The notes beneath the pieces are model-generated. The model was not told the origin of the DNA, made no database searches, and saw only the letters and a list, made by a program, of their open reading frames with translations. A stretch of DNA of 48,797 bases from Streptomyces sp. Root1304 (GTDB lineage Bacteria > Actinomycetota > Actinomycetes > Streptomycetales > Streptomycetaceae): contig NZ_LMEP01000006.1 of the NCBI RefSeq assembly GCF_001426405.1, positions 133,814 through 182,610 on the forward strand, read 5' to 3'. Each line of letters begins with the position of its first letter. Position 1 is the stretch's first letter. A program made the translations under genes and the position numbers. This document shows, piece by piece, positions 1 to 9,315 of this stretch.

Positions 1-32
1 GCCCCGGAGGCGAACGAGCCCAAAATAAGGGG

Positions 33-1406
33 ATGAGCGAACGACTGGTGGTCATCGGTGGGGACGCGGCGGGGATGTCCGCCGCGTCACAGGCACGCAG
101 GCTCAAGGGGCCCGGGGAGCTGGAGATCGTCGCCTTCGAGCGCGGCCATTTCTCCTCGTACTCGGCCTGCGGCATCCCGTACTGGGTCGGCGGCGACGTC
201 GCGACGCGCGGCGAGTTGATCGCCCGCTCCCCCGAGGAGCACCGGGCGCGTGACATCGACCTGCGGATGCGTACGGAGGTCACGGCCGTCGACGTGTCGG
301 GCCGGAGGGTCCTCGCGCGGGATCTGGAGGCGGGGACGGAGTCGTGGACGGGCTTCGACAAGCTGGTGATCGCCACCGGGGCCCGGCCCCGGCGCCCGGC
401 GCTGCCGGGGATCGACGCGCCCGGGGTGCACGGGGTGCAGACCCTCGACGACGGGCAGGCGCTGCTCGATTCCCTGGCGGGTACGCCGGGGCGGCGGGCG
501 GTGGTGGTCGGCGCGGGGTACATCGGTGTGGAGATGGCCGAGGCGCTGCTCGCCCGGGGCTACGAGGTGACGGTGCTGACCCGGGGCGAGCAGCCGATGG
601 CGACCCTCGACCCGGACATGGGCCGGCTGGTGCACCGGGCGATGGACGGGCTCGGGATCACCACGGTCGCGTCGGCGGAGGTGACGAAGATCCTGACCGG
701 TGACGGGGGCCGGGTGCGGGCGGTGGCGACGGACGCGGCCGAGTATCCGGCGGACGTGGTCGTCCTCGGCATGGGCGTGGTGCCGGAGACCTCGCTCGCG
801 CGGGCGGCGGGTCTGCCGCTCGGGGCGTCGGGCGGGCTGCTCACGGATCTCGCGATGCGGGTGCGGGGCCATGACGGCATCTGGGCGGGTGGTGACTGCG
901 TGGAGGTCCTCGATCTGGTCTCGAACCGGGACCGGTACGTGCCGCTGGGGACGCATGCGAACAAGCACGGCCAGGTCATCGGGGCGAACGTCGGCGGTGA
1001 CTACGCGACCTTCCCCGGGGTGGTGGGGACGGCGGTGTCGAAGGTGTGCGATCTGGAGATCGCGCGGACCGGTCTGCGGGAGAAGGACGCCCGGGAGGTG
1101 GGGCTGCGGTTCGTGACGGTGACGGTGGAGTCGACGAGCCGGGCGGGCTACTACCCGGGGGCGGCGCCGATGACGGTGAAGATGCTGGCCGAGCGGCGTA
1201 CGGGACGGCTGCTCGGGGTGCAGATCGTGGGCCGGGAGGGCGCGGCGAAGCGGGTGGACATCGCGGCGGTGGCGCTGACCGCCGGGATGACGGTGGAGGC
1301 GATGACGGCCCTGGACCTGGGGTACGCGCCGCCGTTCTCGCCGGTGTGGGACCCGGTGCTGATCGCGGCGCGCAAGGCGACGGCGGCGGTCCGGGCGGCG
1401 GGCTGA
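33..1406 (+). CDS. FAD-dependent pyridine nucleotide-disulfide oxidoreductase, CoA-disulfide reductase-like
   Basis: Predicted cytoplasmic flavoenzyme of 457 residues that transfers electrons from NAD(P)H to a disulfide or related acceptor. The N-terminal FAD-binding loop is at residues 6-15 (VVIGGDAAGM). Cys46 in SSYSACGIPY sits where CoA-disulfide reductases and NADH oxidases of this subgroup carry their single redox cysteine. ATGARP near residue 115 and the second dinucleotide loop VVVGAGYIG near 157 complete the two-Rossmann layout, and WAGGDC near 286 is the late FAD motif. A C-terminal dimerisation domain follows. AAGGGG lies directly before the ATG. The gene converges on hemE, with a shared hairpin between them. 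The physiological substrate (CoA disulfide, a low-molecular-weight thiol or a persulfide) cannot be read from sequence. Confidence 0.85.
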   Translation: MSERLVVIGGDAAGMSAASQARRLKGPGELEIVAFERGHFSSYSACGIPYWVGGDVATRGELIARSPEEHRARDIDLRMRTEVTAVDVSGRRVLARDLEAGTESWTGFDKLVIATGARPRRPALPGIDAPGVHGVQTLDDGQALLDSLAGTPGRRAVVVGAGYIGVEMAEALLARGYEVTVLTRGEQPMATLDPDMGRLVHRAMDGLGITTVASAEVTKILTGDGGRVRAVATDAAEYPADVVVLGMGVVPETSLARAAGLPLGASGGLLTDLAMRVRGHDGIWAGGDCVEVLDLVSNRDRYVPLGTHANKHGQVIGANVGGDYATFPGVVGTAVSKVCDLEIARTGLREKDAREVGLRFVTVTVESTSRAGYYPGAAPMTVKMLAERRTGRLLGVQIVGREGAAKRVDIAAVALTAGMTVEAMTALDLGYAPPFSPVWDPVLIAARKATAAVRAAG

Positions 1407-1431
1407 CGCCTCCGCGTGGGGGCTGACGCGA

Positions 1432-1463
1432 CGACGCCTCCGCCCGGTGGGGCGGAGGCGTCG
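1432..1463. terminator. Bidirectional hairpin terminator between convergent genes
   Basis: A perfect 14-bp inverted repeat (CGACGCCTCCGCCC and its complement) with a 4-nt GGTG loop lies between the stop of the oxidoreductase gene and the stop of hemE. There is no U-tract, which is usual in Streptomyces. Confidence 0.7.
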
Positions 1464-1480
1464 GCCGGATCGGGTGACCG

Positions 1481-2548
1481 TCAGACGGCCGTGCGGGTGT
1501 GCACGTACTCGACGAGGCGGGACAGGGCGTCCGGGTCCATCGAGGGCATGACGCCGTGGCCCAGGTTGAAGACGTGGCCCTCCAGGTCCTTCGCGGCGGC
1601 CAGCACCTCGTCCGTCTTGGCCTCGACGACCTCGGTCGGGGCGAACAGCACGGCCGGGTCCAGGTTGCCCTGGAGTGCCTTGCCGGGGCCGACGCGGCGG
1701 GCGGCCTCGTCGAGCGGGACGCGCCAGTCGACGCCGACGACGTCCGCGCCGGCCTCGCCCATGAGGCCGAGCAGCTCGCCCGTACCGACACCGAAGTGGA
1801 TGCGCGGGACGCCGTAGCCGGCGACGGCGTCGAAGACCTTCGTGGAGGCCGGCATGACGGAGCGGCGGTAGTCGGCGGGGGCGAGGGCGCCGACCCAGGA
1901 GTCGAAGAGCTGGACGGCGGAGGCGCCGGCCTCGATCTGGACCTTGAGGAAGGCCGAGGTGATCTCCGCGAGGCGGTCGAGCAGGTCGGCCCAGAGCTGC
2001 GGGTCGCCGTACATCATGGCCTTGGTGCGCTCGTGGCTGCGCGACGGGCCGCCCTCGACGAGGTAGCTCGCGAGGGTGAAGGGTGCGCCGGCGAAGCCGA
2101 TGAGCGGGGTGTCGCCGAGCTCCTCGGTGAGCATCCCGATGGCCTCGGTGACGTAGTGGACGTCCTCGGGGGTCAGGTCGCGCAGCCGGTCGAGGTCGGC
2201 GCGGGTGCGGATCGGGTCGGCGACGACCGGGCCGACGCCGGGCTTGATGTCGAGGTCGAGGCCGATGGCCTTGAGGGGGACGACGATGTCGCTGAAGTAG
2301 ATGGCGGCGTCGACCTTGTGGCGGCGGACGGGCTGGAGCGTGATCTCGGTGACCAGCTCGGGCCGCATGCACGATTCGAGCATGGGGATGCCCTCGCGCA
2401 CCTTGAGGTACTCGGGGAGGGATCGCCCGGCCTGTCGCATGAACCAGACGGGGGTGTGGGGCACGGGCTCACGCCGGCACGCCTTGAGGAACGCGGAGTC
2501 GTACGTCCGCGACTGCTGCTTCGTCTGCTGGCCCTGCGGGCTGTCCAT
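1481..2548 (-). CDS. hemE: Uroporphyrinogen decarboxylase
   Basis: Cytoplasmic haem-pathway enzyme that removes four carboxyl groups from uroporphyrinogen III to give coproporphyrinogen III. The protein is 355 residues, normal for the family. The signature [14 protein letters not shown] lies near residue 35 and its arginines bind substrate carboxylates. [17 protein letters not shown] near residue 140 is the second conserved block. The reading frame is open further upstream, but the conserved sequence begins shortly after MDSPQG, so the ATG at 2548 is preferred. It is divergent from the DUF3000 gene, with about 100 bp of shared promoter space. Confidence 0.95.
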   Translation of the reverse strand: MDSPQGQQTKQQSRTYDSAFLKACRREPVPHTPVWFMRQAGRSLPEYLKVREGIPMLESCMRPELVTEITLQPVRRHKVDAAIYFSDIVVPLKAIGLDLDIKPGVGPVVADPIRTRADLDRLRDLTPEDVHYVTEAIGMLTEELGDTPLIGFAGAPFTLASYLVEGGPSRSHERTKAMMYGDPQLWADLLDRLAEITSAFLKVQIEAGASAVQLFDSWVGALAPADYRRSVMPASTKVFDAVAGYGVPRIHFGVGTGELLGLMGEAGADVVGVDWRVPLDEAARRVGPGKALQGNLDPAVLFAPTEVVEAKTDEVLAAAKDLEGHVFNLGHGVMPSMDPDALSRLVEYVHTRTAV

Positions 2549-2648
2549 GGCACTCACGCCTCGAATCTTCGCATGTGGCGGGAAGCCGCTCGTCCGGGCC
2601 GGGTGTCCCTCCCTGCGCGGAGGCCCCGTTCCGCCTACTCTTCCCCGC

Positions 2649-3344
2649 ATGGCTGCGGCTCAGGGACATTTTTCCGATCATTCCGACGGCAATCGAGGGA
2701 CGGACCAAACGGCGGACAGTACGGAGACGAACCCGGTGCCACCCGCGTTCCGGCGCGCGGTGGAGGCCTTGCGTTCGGCAAGGCTGCGGCCCGAGATGGA
2801 GATCGATCCGACGAGGCCGCCGCAGCGCCTCGCCCCCTACGCGTACGCGGTGGAGGCGGCCGTCGTGGACGGCGAGGAGGATCTGGCGGACGGCCGTCTG
2901 GTGCTGCTGCACGACCCGGACGGCCACGAGGCCTGGAAGGGAACGTTCCGGCTGGTGACCCTGGTCCGGGCGGAGCTGGAGCCGGAGATGGCGGCGGACC
3001 CGCTGCTGCCCGAGGTGTGCTGGTCCTGGCTGACCGGGGCGCTGGAGGCCCGGGGGCTGGCGTACGGGGAGGCGAGCGGGACCGTGACGATGGCGGGCTC
3101 GCACTATTTCGGCGGTCTGGCGGACCGCAGGCCGGCCACGCAGATCGAGATCCGGGCGTCCTGGACGCCGCGCGAGGGTCTGGGCGGGGTGCCGGACACG
3201 GGGGCGCATCTGGCGGCCTGGTGCGATCTGCTGTGTCAGATCGCGGGGCTGCCGCCGGCCCCGGCCGAACCGGGGGCGGCGGGGACGGTGTCGGGCGCGG
3301 GGGTCGTCTCGTTGCCCCAGCGACGGGGCCCGCAGCAGGCCTGA
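2649..3344 (+). CDS. DUF3000 domain-containing protein
   Basis: Actinobacterial conserved protein of unknown function, 231 residues from the ATG at 2649. The conserved block runs from about residue 30 ([15 protein letters not shown]) to about 205. It includes [21 protein letters not shown], a [25 protein letters not shown] segment and [25 protein letters not shown] see no catalytic motif, signal peptide or membrane segment. The family sits next to hemE in many Streptomyces, and the divergent arrangement is kept here. An in-frame GTG at 2736, just before the conserved block, is an alternative start because the first 29 residues look poorly conserved. Confidence 0.85.
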   Translation: MAAAQGHFSDHSDGNRGTDQTADSTETNPVPPAFRRAVEALRSARLRPEMEIDPTRPPQRLAPYAYAVEAAVVDGEEDLADGRLVLLHDPDGHEAWKGTFRLVTLVRAELEPEMAADPLLPEVCWSWLTGALEARGLAYGEASGTVTMAGSHYFGGLADRRPATQIEIRASWTPREGLGGVPDTGAHLAAWCDLLCQIAGLPPAPAEPGAAGTVSGAGVVSLPQRRGPQQA

Positions 3345-3381
3345 GGGGCGAGATCAGGCCACTCTTCGGAGTGTTCGAACG

Positions 3382-3425
3382 GCGGCCCCCGTACTCCCCC
3401 TCAGGGGTGACGGGTCGGGGGCCGC
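3382..3425 (+). terminator. Compound hairpin terminator downstream of the DUF3000 gene
   Basis: A 10-bp outer stem (GCGGCCCCCG at 3382-3391 with its complement at 3416-3425) encloses a small CCCC-TCA-GGGG hairpin, 38 bp after the stop codon. The remaining 180 bp up to the next gene presumably contain its promoter, but I see no clear consensus. Confidence 0.5.
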
Positions 3426-3606
3426 TCGTAGGATGATCGATCACGCGTCCGAATTGCCCTAATTGTTACTCACCAAATCGTGATCTTTCCCTAAAGGCGG
3501 GCGGCCCATCTGCCGAAGGAGTCAATGACCCCTTCACAGCACGGGTTCACCCCCGGCTTCCTCCCCGAGCCGGCTCCGTCCCGCACCCTTCCCCCCAGGA
3601 GGCCTG

Positions 3607-4272
3607 GTGTCCGTTCTCCTCGAGCAGCCCGCAAGCCTGGTCGCCTACCGCCCGAACAAGCCGACGGCCATGGTCGTCGTGGCCGACCCGCGCGTCCGCT
3701 CCACCGTGACCCGCCACCTGTGGGCCCTCGGAGTACGCGACGTGATCGAGGCTTCTTCCATCGCGGAGGCACGTCCCCGCGTCGGCAACCCGCGCGACAT
3801 CTGCGTTGCCGACGTCCACCTGCCCGACGGCAGCGGTCTCACGCTGCTGTCCGAGACCCGCGCCGCGGGCTGGCCCAACGGCCTGGCCCTCTCGGCCGCG
3901 GACGACATCGGCGCCGTGCGCAACGCCCTCGCGGGCGGCGTGAAGGGCTATGTCGTCACCGGTACGCGCACCAACATCGGCCACCCCACCCGGCCCGGCG
4001 CCGCCCCCATCGGCGCCGCGGCCGCACGGCTCGGCCACCGCCGCCCCCCGGGTGCCCCGAGCCACCCGGGCGGCTACCGCGAGCTCTCCGGCCGTGAGGT
4101 CGAGGTGCTCCGGCTCGTCGCGGAGGGCCAGTCGAACAAGGCGATCGGCGTCTCCATGGGCCTCTCGGCCCTCACCGTGAAGAGCCACCTCGCCCGCATC
4201 GCCCGCAAGCTGGGCACCGGGGACCGCGCCGGCATGGTCGCGGTCGCCCTGCGGACCGGGATCATCCACTGA
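3607..4272 (+). CDS. Orphan response regulator, NarL/LuxR type
   Basis: DNA-binding regulator of 221 residues. Residues about 20-125 form a receiver-like domain. Asp69 (CVADVHLPDGSG) is the likely phosphoacceptor and Lys113 (GVKGYV) the conserved lysine. The usual paired acidic residues at the end of the first strand are reduced to one (VVVADP, Asp27), so phosphorylation may be weak or absent. A linker rich in Pro, Gly and Ala leads to a LuxR-type HTH at about 157-215 (LSGREVEVLRLVAEGQSNKAI, then LTVKSHLARIARKLG). The start is GTG at 3607, just after a strong AGGAGG. No histidine kinase gene is adjacent. Its targets cannot be told from the sequence. Confidence 0.9.
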   Translation: MSVLLEQPASLVAYRPNKPTAMVVVADPRVRSTVTRHLWALGVRDVIEASSIAEARPRVGNPRDICVADVHLPDGSGLTLLSETRAAGWPNGLALSAADDIGAVRNALAGGVKGYVVTGTRTNIGHPTRPGAAPIGAAAARLGHRRPPGAPSHPGGYRELSGREVEVLRLVAEGQSNKAIGVSMGLSALTVKSHLARIARKLGTGDRAGMVAVALRTGIIH

Positions 4273-4292
4273 CGGCAGCCGAAAGGAAGCCC

Positions 4293-4326
4293 GCGCCTGT
4301 CGACGGAACGTTCCGTCGACAGGCGC
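4293..4326. terminator. 34-bp perfect palindrome between the response regulator and rnd
   Basis: The left arm GCGCCTGTCGACGGAAC (4293-4309) is followed without a spacer by its exact complement (4310-4326). It starts 20 bp after the regulator stop and ends 26 bp before the next start codon. It most likely terminates the regulator transcript. It could also act as an operator for the downstream gene. Confidence 0.6.
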
Positions 4327-4352
4327 TTGCCGTTCACCGATACCCTTGACAG

Positions 4353-5636
4353 GTGACCGACGCCCAAGAGACCGCAGCAGACACAGCACTGCGCACCACC
4401 GGGGGCGGCCCCCCGGACGACGATGTCCCTGCGAATGGGCTTCCGATCCCGTTGCTGGAGCCCCGCGAGGGGATTCCGCCCGTCGTGGAGACCGACGAGG
4501 CCCTCGCCGAGGTGATCGCCGCCTTCGCCGCGGGCCGCGGGCCCGTCGCCGTGGACGCCGAGCGCGCCTCCGGCTACCGCTACGGACAGCGCGCCTACCT
4601 CGTACAGCTCCGCCGTGAAGGCGCGGGCACCGCGCTCATCGACCCGGTCGGCTGCCCCGACCTCTCCGGCCTCGGCGAGGCGCTCGCCGGGACCGAGTGG
4701 ATCCTGCACGCCGCGACCCAGGACCTCCCGTGCCTGCGCGACATAGGCATGCTCCCGACCTCGCTGTTCGACACCGAGCTGGCCGGACGGCTCGCGGGCT
4801 TCCCGCGCGTCGGCCTCGGCGCGATGGTCGAGTCCGTCCTCGGCTACGCCCTGGAGAAGGGCCACTCCGCCGTGGACTGGTCCACCCGTCCGCTGCCCGA
4901 GCCCTGGCTGCGGTACGCGGCCCTCGACGTCGAACTCCTCGTCGACCTGCGCGACGCGCTGGAGAAGGAGCTCGACCGCCAGGGCAAGCTGGACTGGGCC
5001 CACCAGGAGTTCGACGCCATCGCCTCCGCCCCGCCGGCCCCGCCGCGCAAGGACCCGTGGCGGCGCACCTCCGGGATGCACAAGGTGCGGCGCCGTCGCC
5101 AGATGGCGGTCGTACGGGAGCTGTGGACGGCCCGCGACCGGGTCGCCCAGCGCCGTGACGTCTCCCCCGGCAAGGTGCTCAGCGACGCGGCGATCGTGGA
5201 AGCGGCGCTGGCCGTCCCGGTGAACCTGGCCGCGCTCACCGCACTGCCCGGTTTCGGGCACCGGATGGGCCGCCGTCAGCTGGAGCAGTGGCAGGCGGCG
5301 GTGGACCGCGCCAGGGCCCTGCCGGAGAGCGAGCTTCCGCAGCCGGGCACGCAGATGGCGGGCCCGCCCCCGCCGCGCGCCTGGGCGGACAAGGACCCGG
5401 TCGCGGCGGCCCGCCTCTCGGCGGCGCGCGCGGCGGTGTCGGCCCTCGCGGAGGAGCTGAACCTGCCGCAGGAGAACCTGATCACCCCGGACACCGTGCG
5501 CCGGGTCTGCTGGGAACCGCCGGCCCAGGGCGACGCGGACAGCGTGGCGGCGGCCCTCGCGGGCCACGGCGCGCGCCGCTGGCAGGTCGAACTGGTGACC
5601 CCGCTCCTGGTGAAGGCCCTGACGGCGACGGCGTAG
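4353..5636 (+). CDS. rnd: Ribonuclease D family 3'-5' exonuclease with HRDC domain
   Basis: Predicted RNA-trimming exonuclease of 427 residues. The DEDD catalytic core spans about residues 45-215: the first Asp and Glu in VAVDAERASGYRYG, the middle Asp in ILHAATQDLPCL, and the last Tyr/Asp in RYAALDVELLVDL (DEDDy type). An HRDC-like nucleic-acid-binding domain follows at about 240-320 (VVRELWTARDRVAQRRDVSPGKVLSDAAIVE). The Ala/Pro-rich C-terminal 100 residues are typical of actinobacterial members. The start is GTG at 4353. I see no good Shine-Dalgarno before it, and a TACCCT element 7 bp upstream suggests a leaderless transcript (inference). Confidence 0.88.
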   Translation: MTDAQETAADTALRTTGGGPPDDDVPANGLPIPLLEPREGIPPVVETDEALAEVIAAFAAGRGPVAVDAERASGYRYGQRAYLVQLRREGAGTALIDPVGCPDLSGLGEALAGTEWILHAATQDLPCLRDIGMLPTSLFDTELAGRLAGFPRVGLGAMVESVLGYALEKGHSAVDWSTRPLPEPWLRYAALDVELLVDLRDALEKELDRQGKLDWAHQEFDAIASAPPAPPRKDPWRRTSGMHKVRRRRQMAVVRELWTARDRVAQRRDVSPGKVLSDAAIVEAALAVPVNLAALTALPGFGHRMGRRQLEQWQAAVDRARALPESELPQPGTQMAGPPPPRAWADKDPVAAARLSAARAAVSALAEELNLPQENLITPDTVRRVCWEPPAQGDADSVAAALAGHGARRWQVELVTPLLVKALTATA

Positions 5637-5659
5637 CACCGCCCCCGGGCCCTCGACGA

Positions 5660-5689
5660 AAGGCCCCCGGCACTCCCGCCGGGGGCCTT
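5660..5689. terminator. Hairpin terminator downstream of rnd
   Basis: A 12-bp stem (AAGGCCCCCGGC and complement) with a 6-nt loop lies 24 bp after the rnd stop codon. Confidence 0.7.
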
Positions 5690-5835
5690 CGCGCACCCCT
5701 TCGCGGATGTGACCTTCGCCGCTTGGCCCCCAGGGACTGGGCAGCTTGGTTACCCGCAAGTAGCATGGGGGGAGCAAGCGCGCGCTTAGGTGCGTGCCGC
5801 AGCAGTGCCATCCCGCACCCTGGAGGAGAGCCATC

Positions 5836-7050
5836 GTGCCTCGTACCGTCAGGGACGTCGTCTTCGTCGACGGCGTCCGCACCCCGTTCGGCAAGGCGGG
5901 CCCGAAGGGCATCTACCACGAGACCCGCGCCGACGACCTCGTCGTCAAGGCCATCAGGGAGCTGCTGCGCCGCAACCCGGGCCTCGACCCCGCGAAGATC
6001 GACGAGGTCGCCATCGCCGCGACCACGCAGATCGGTGACCAGGGTCTGACCCTCGGCCGCACGGCGGGCATCCTCGCCGGGCTGCCGCAGTCGGTGCCGG
6101 GCTACTCCATCGACCGCATGTGCGCCGGTGCGCTCACCGCCGTCACCTCGGTCGCCGGTTCGATCGCCTTCGGCGCGTACGACGCCGTGATCGCCGGTGG
6201 CGTCGAGCACATGGGCCGTCACCCCATGGGCGAGGGCGTCGACCCGAACCCGCGGTTCGTCAGCGAGAAGCTGGTCGACGAGTCCGCCCTCTTCATGGGC
6301 ATGACCGCCGAGAACCTGCACGACCGCTACCCGAGCATCACCAAGCAGCGCGCCGACGAGTACGCCGTGCGCTCGCAGGAGAAGGCCGCCAAGGCGTACG
6401 CCGACGGCAAGATCCAGCAGGACCTGGTGCCGATCTCGGTCCGCCGCACCGACGCCTCCACCGGTGAGACCGGCTGGGGCCTGGTCACCGCCGACGAGCC
6501 GATGCGTCCGGGCACCACGCTGGAGTCGCTGGCCGGGCTGAAGACGCCGTTCCGCGTCCACGGCAACGTCACCGCGGGCAACGCGGCCGGTCTCAACGAC
6601 GGCGCCACCGCCTCGATCATCGCCTCCGAGGACTTCGCCCGCGAGCACGACCTCCCGGTGAAGATGCGCCTGGTCTCGTACGCCTTCGCCGGCGTCGAGC
6701 CCGAGGTCATGGGCTACGGCCCGATCCCGGCGACCGAGAAGGCCCTCGCGAAGGCCGGTCTGTCCATCGAGGACATCGACCTCTTCGAGATCAACGAGGC
6801 CTTCGCGGTCCAGGTCCTCGCCTTCCTGGAGCACTACGGCATCGCCGACGACGACGCCCGCGTCAACCAGTACGGCGGCGCCATCGCCTACGGTCACCCG
6901 CTCGCCTCCTCCGGCGTCCGTCTGATGACGCAGCTGGCCCGCCAGTTCGAGGAGAACCCGCAGGTCCGCTACGGCCTCAACACGATGTGCGTCGGCTTCG
7001 GCATGGGCGCCACGGTCATCTGGGAAAACCCCCACTGGGAGGGCAAGTGA
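5836..7050 (+). CDS. fadA: Acetyl-CoA C-acyltransferase (thiolase), beta-oxidation
   Basis: Catalyses thiolytic cleavage of 3-ketoacyl-CoA, the last step of fatty-acid beta-oxidation. The protein is 404 residues. The acyl-accepting Cys96 is in SIDRMCAGAL, His354 in YGHPLASSG and the second catalytic Cys385 in NTMCVGFGMG, so all three active-site residues are present. The GTG start at 5836 has an ideal GGAGGAG 8 bp upstream, and the longer open frame lacks this. The gene overlaps the next one by 4 bp (GTGA), so the two are translationally coupled and probably form the beta-oxidation multienzyme complex. I use the symbol by function; the specific paralogue is not certain. Confidence 0.92.
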   Translation: MPRTVRDVVFVDGVRTPFGKAGPKGIYHETRADDLVVKAIRELLRRNPGLDPAKIDEVAIAATTQIGDQGLTLGRTAGILAGLPQSVPGYSIDRMCAGALTAVTSVAGSIAFGAYDAVIAGGVEHMGRHPMGEGVDPNPRFVSEKLVDESALFMGMTAENLHDRYPSITKQRADEYAVRSQEKAAKAYADGKIQQDLVPISVRRTDASTGETGWGLVTADEPMRPGTTLESLAGLKTPFRVHGNVTAGNAAGLNDGATASIIASEDFAREHDLPVKMRLVSYAFAGVEPEVMGYGPIPATEKALAKAGLSIEDIDLFEINEAFAVQVLAFLEHYGIADDDARVNQYGGAIAYGHPLASSGVRLMTQLARQFEENPQVRYGLNTMCVGFGMGATVIWENPHWEGK

Positions 7051-9185
7051 GCACCACCGCCGAGCTTCTGAAGGGCGCCGCGGAGCTCTTCCCGGACGAG
7101 GTCGTCACCTCGGCCCACGTACGGCACTTCGAACTGCCCGCGGGTGCGGGCCGGTTCGCGCTGATCACGCTGGACAACGGCTTCGACCACACCAAGCCGA
7201 CCACCTTCGGCCCGCAGTCGCTCGCCAACCTGAACACGGCGATCGACCAGGTCGAGGCCGAGGCCGCCAACGGTGAGATCACCGGCGTCGGCATCACCGG
7301 CAAGCCGTTCATCTTCGCCGTCGGCGCCGACCTCAAGGGCGTCGAGCTGCTGCGCAAGCACGACGAGGCGCTCGCCATCGGCAAGGGCGGCCACGACGTC
7401 TTCAAGCGTCTCTCCGCGCTCGCCGTGCCGACCTTCGCGTACTACAACGGCGCGGCCATGGGCGGCGGTGTCGAGGTCGGTCTGCACTGCACCTACCGCA
7501 CCGTCTCCAAGGCCCTCCCGGCGTTCTCGCTGCCCGAGGTCTTCCTCGGTCTGGTTCCCGGCTGGGGCGGCTGCGCCCTTCTGCCGAACCTGATCGGCGC
7601 CGAGAAGGCCGTCTCGGTCATCATCGAGAACTCGCTGAACCAGAACCGCCAGCTCAAGGGCAAGCAGGTCTTCGAGCTCGGCATCGCCGACGCGCTGTTC
7701 GAGGGCGCCGACTTCCTGGAGCAGTCGCTGATCTGGACGGCCTCCGTCCTGAACGGCTCCGTGACCGTCGAGCGCCCCGAGATCGACCGCGGCGAGGGCT
7801 GGGACCAGGCCGTCGCCAAGGGCCGTCTCGTCGCCGACTCCAAGGTGCACGGCGCCGCGCCGGCCGCCTACCGCGCCCTCGACATCATCGAGGCCGCCAA
7901 GGACGGCGACCTGCAGAAGGGCTTCGACGCCGAGGACCAGGCCCTCGCGGACCTGATCATGGGCGGCGAGCTGCGCTCCGGCATCTACGCCTTCAACCTG
8001 GTGCAGAAGCGCGGCAAGCGCCCCGCCGGTGCCCCGGACAAGTCGCTGGCCCGCCCGGTCACCAAGGTCGGTGTCGTCGGCGCCGGTCTGATGGCCTCCC
8101 AGCTGGCCCTGCTCTTCCTGCGCCGCCTGGAGGTGCCGGTCGTCCTGACCGACATCGACCAGGAGCGGATCGACAAGGGCGTGGGCTACGTCCACGGCGA
8201 GATCGAGAAGCTGCTCGGCAAGGGCCGCATCAACCAGGACAAGGCCAACCGCCTCAAGGGCCTGGTCTCCGGTGTCCTGGACAAGGCCGAGGGCTTCGCG
8301 GACGCGGACTTCATCATCGAGGCCGTGTTCGAGGAGATGGGCGTCAAGCAGCAGGTGTTCGCGGAGGTCGAGGCGGTCGCCCCGGCGCACGCGATCCTCG
8401 CCACCAACACCTCCTCGCTGTCCGTCTCGGAGATGGCCTCCAAGCTCCGGCACCCGGAGCGCGTGGTCGGCTTCCACTTCTTCAACCCGGTCGCGATCCT
8501 CCCGCTCCTGGAGATCGTCCGCGGCGAGAAGACGGACGACGCCTCGCTCGCCACCGCCTTCGGTGTCGCGAAGAAGCTGAAGAAGACTGCGGTCCTGACG
8601 AAGGACGCCCCGGCGTTCGTCGTGAACCGCATCCTGACCCGCTTCATGGGCGAGATCCAGAACGTCATCGACGAGGGCACCTCGGTCGAGACGGCCGAGA
8701 AGGCCATCGAGCCCCTCGGTCTGCCGATGTCGCCGCTGGTGCTCCTGGAGCTCGTCGGCCCGGCGATCGGTCTGCACGTCTCCGAGACCCTGAACCGCTC
8801 CTTCCCGGAGCGCTTCACCGTCTCGCCGAACCTCAAGCGCGTCGTCGAGGCCGGCAAGCGCGGCTTCTACGTCTACAACGCGGAGAACGGCTTCAAGCCG
8901 GAGCTCGACCCGGAGGTCGCCGCGCTTCTCGTCCAGGGCGACTCCGTCCTGACGGAGGAGCAGGTCCGCGAGCGCGTCCTGGACGCGGTGGCTCAGGAGA
9001 TCGGCCTGATGCTGGAGGAGGGTGTCGTCGCCGAGGCGCAGGACATCGACCTCTGCCTGATCACGGGCGCGGGCTGGCCCTTCCACCTGGGCGGCATCAC
9101 GCCGTACCTGGACCGCGAGGGCGTCTCCGAGCGCGTCAACGGCAAGCCCTTCCTCGCGCAGGGCGTGGCGAGCGTCCCGGCGTAA
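7047..9185 (+). CDS. fadB: Fatty-acid oxidation complex alpha subunit (enoyl-CoA hydratase / 3-hydroxyacyl-CoA dehydrogenase)
   Basis: Bifunctional beta-oxidation enzyme of 712 residues. The N-terminal crotonase domain (about 20-230) shows FAVGADLKG near 92 and NGAAMGGGVEVGLH from residue 134. A Rossmann NAD-binding domain begins near 339 (VGVVGAGLMASQLALLF) and contains the HFFNPV motif with catalytic His477. Helical 3HCDH C-terminal domains follow (about 520-712), with FVVNRILTRFMGEI near 530. The crotonase domain hydrates enoyl-CoA and the dehydrogenase oxidises the product to the ketoacyl-CoA used by the preceding thiolase. The start is the GTG that overlaps the thiolase stop codon; no separate promoter space exists. 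Confidence 0.93.
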   Translation: MSTTAELLKGAAELFPDEVVTSAHVRHFELPAGAGRFALITLDNGFDHTKPTTFGPQSLANLNTAIDQVEAEAANGEITGVGITGKPFIFAVGADLKGVELLRKHDEALAIGKGGHDVFKRLSALAVPTFAYYNGAAMGGGVEVGLHCTYRTVSKALPAFSLPEVFLGLVPGWGGCALLPNLIGAEKAVSVIIENSLNQNRQLKGKQVFELGIADALFEGADFLEQSLIWTASVLNGSVTVERPEIDRGEGWDQAVAKGRLVADSKVHGAAPAAYRALDIIEAAKDGDLQKGFDAEDQALADLIMGGELRSGIYAFNLVQKRGKRPAGAPDKSLARPVTKVGVVGAGLMASQLALLFLRRLEVPVVLTDIDQERIDKGVGYVHGEIEKLLGKGRINQDKANRLKGLVSGVLDKAEGFADADFIIEAVFEEMGVKQQVFAEVEAVAPAHAILATNTSSLSVSEMASKLRHPERVVGFHFFNPVAILPLLEIVRGEKTDDASLATAFGVAKKLKKTAVLTKDAPAFVVNRILTRFMGEIQNVIDEGTSVETAEKAIEPLGLPMSPLVLLELVGPAIGLHVSETLNRSFPERFTVSPNLKRVVEAGKRGFYVYNAENGFKPELDPEVAALLVQGDSVLTEEQVRERVLDAVAQEIGLMLEEGVVAEAQDIDLCLITGAGWPFHLGGITPYLDREGVSERVNGKPFLAQGVASVPA

Positions 9186-9205
9186 CCACCCCTCAGGGCG
9201 CACGC

Positions 9206-9244
9206 GAACGGCCCCGGCACCTTCTCCAGGTGCCGGGGCCGTTC
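9206..9244. terminator. Strong hairpin terminator of the beta-oxidation operon
   Basis: A perfect 17-bp stem (GAACGGCCCCGGCACCT and complement) with a 5-nt loop starts 21 bp after the fadB stop. The next gene is convergent, so it may serve both strands. Confidence 0.8.
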
Positions 9245-9315
9245 CCGTGTTCCGGGGAGGCACGGGGGGCGGGGGGCGACGGGGGCGGGGCGCCCCCGTC
9301 ACGGGGTGCGGCGGG

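Noticed and set aside
4074..5912. 612-codon open frame opposite rnd
   Set aside because: It is antisense to a well-conserved gene, rich in Arg/Gly/Val, and has no recognisable domain. It is a codon-bias shadow of high-GC DNA.
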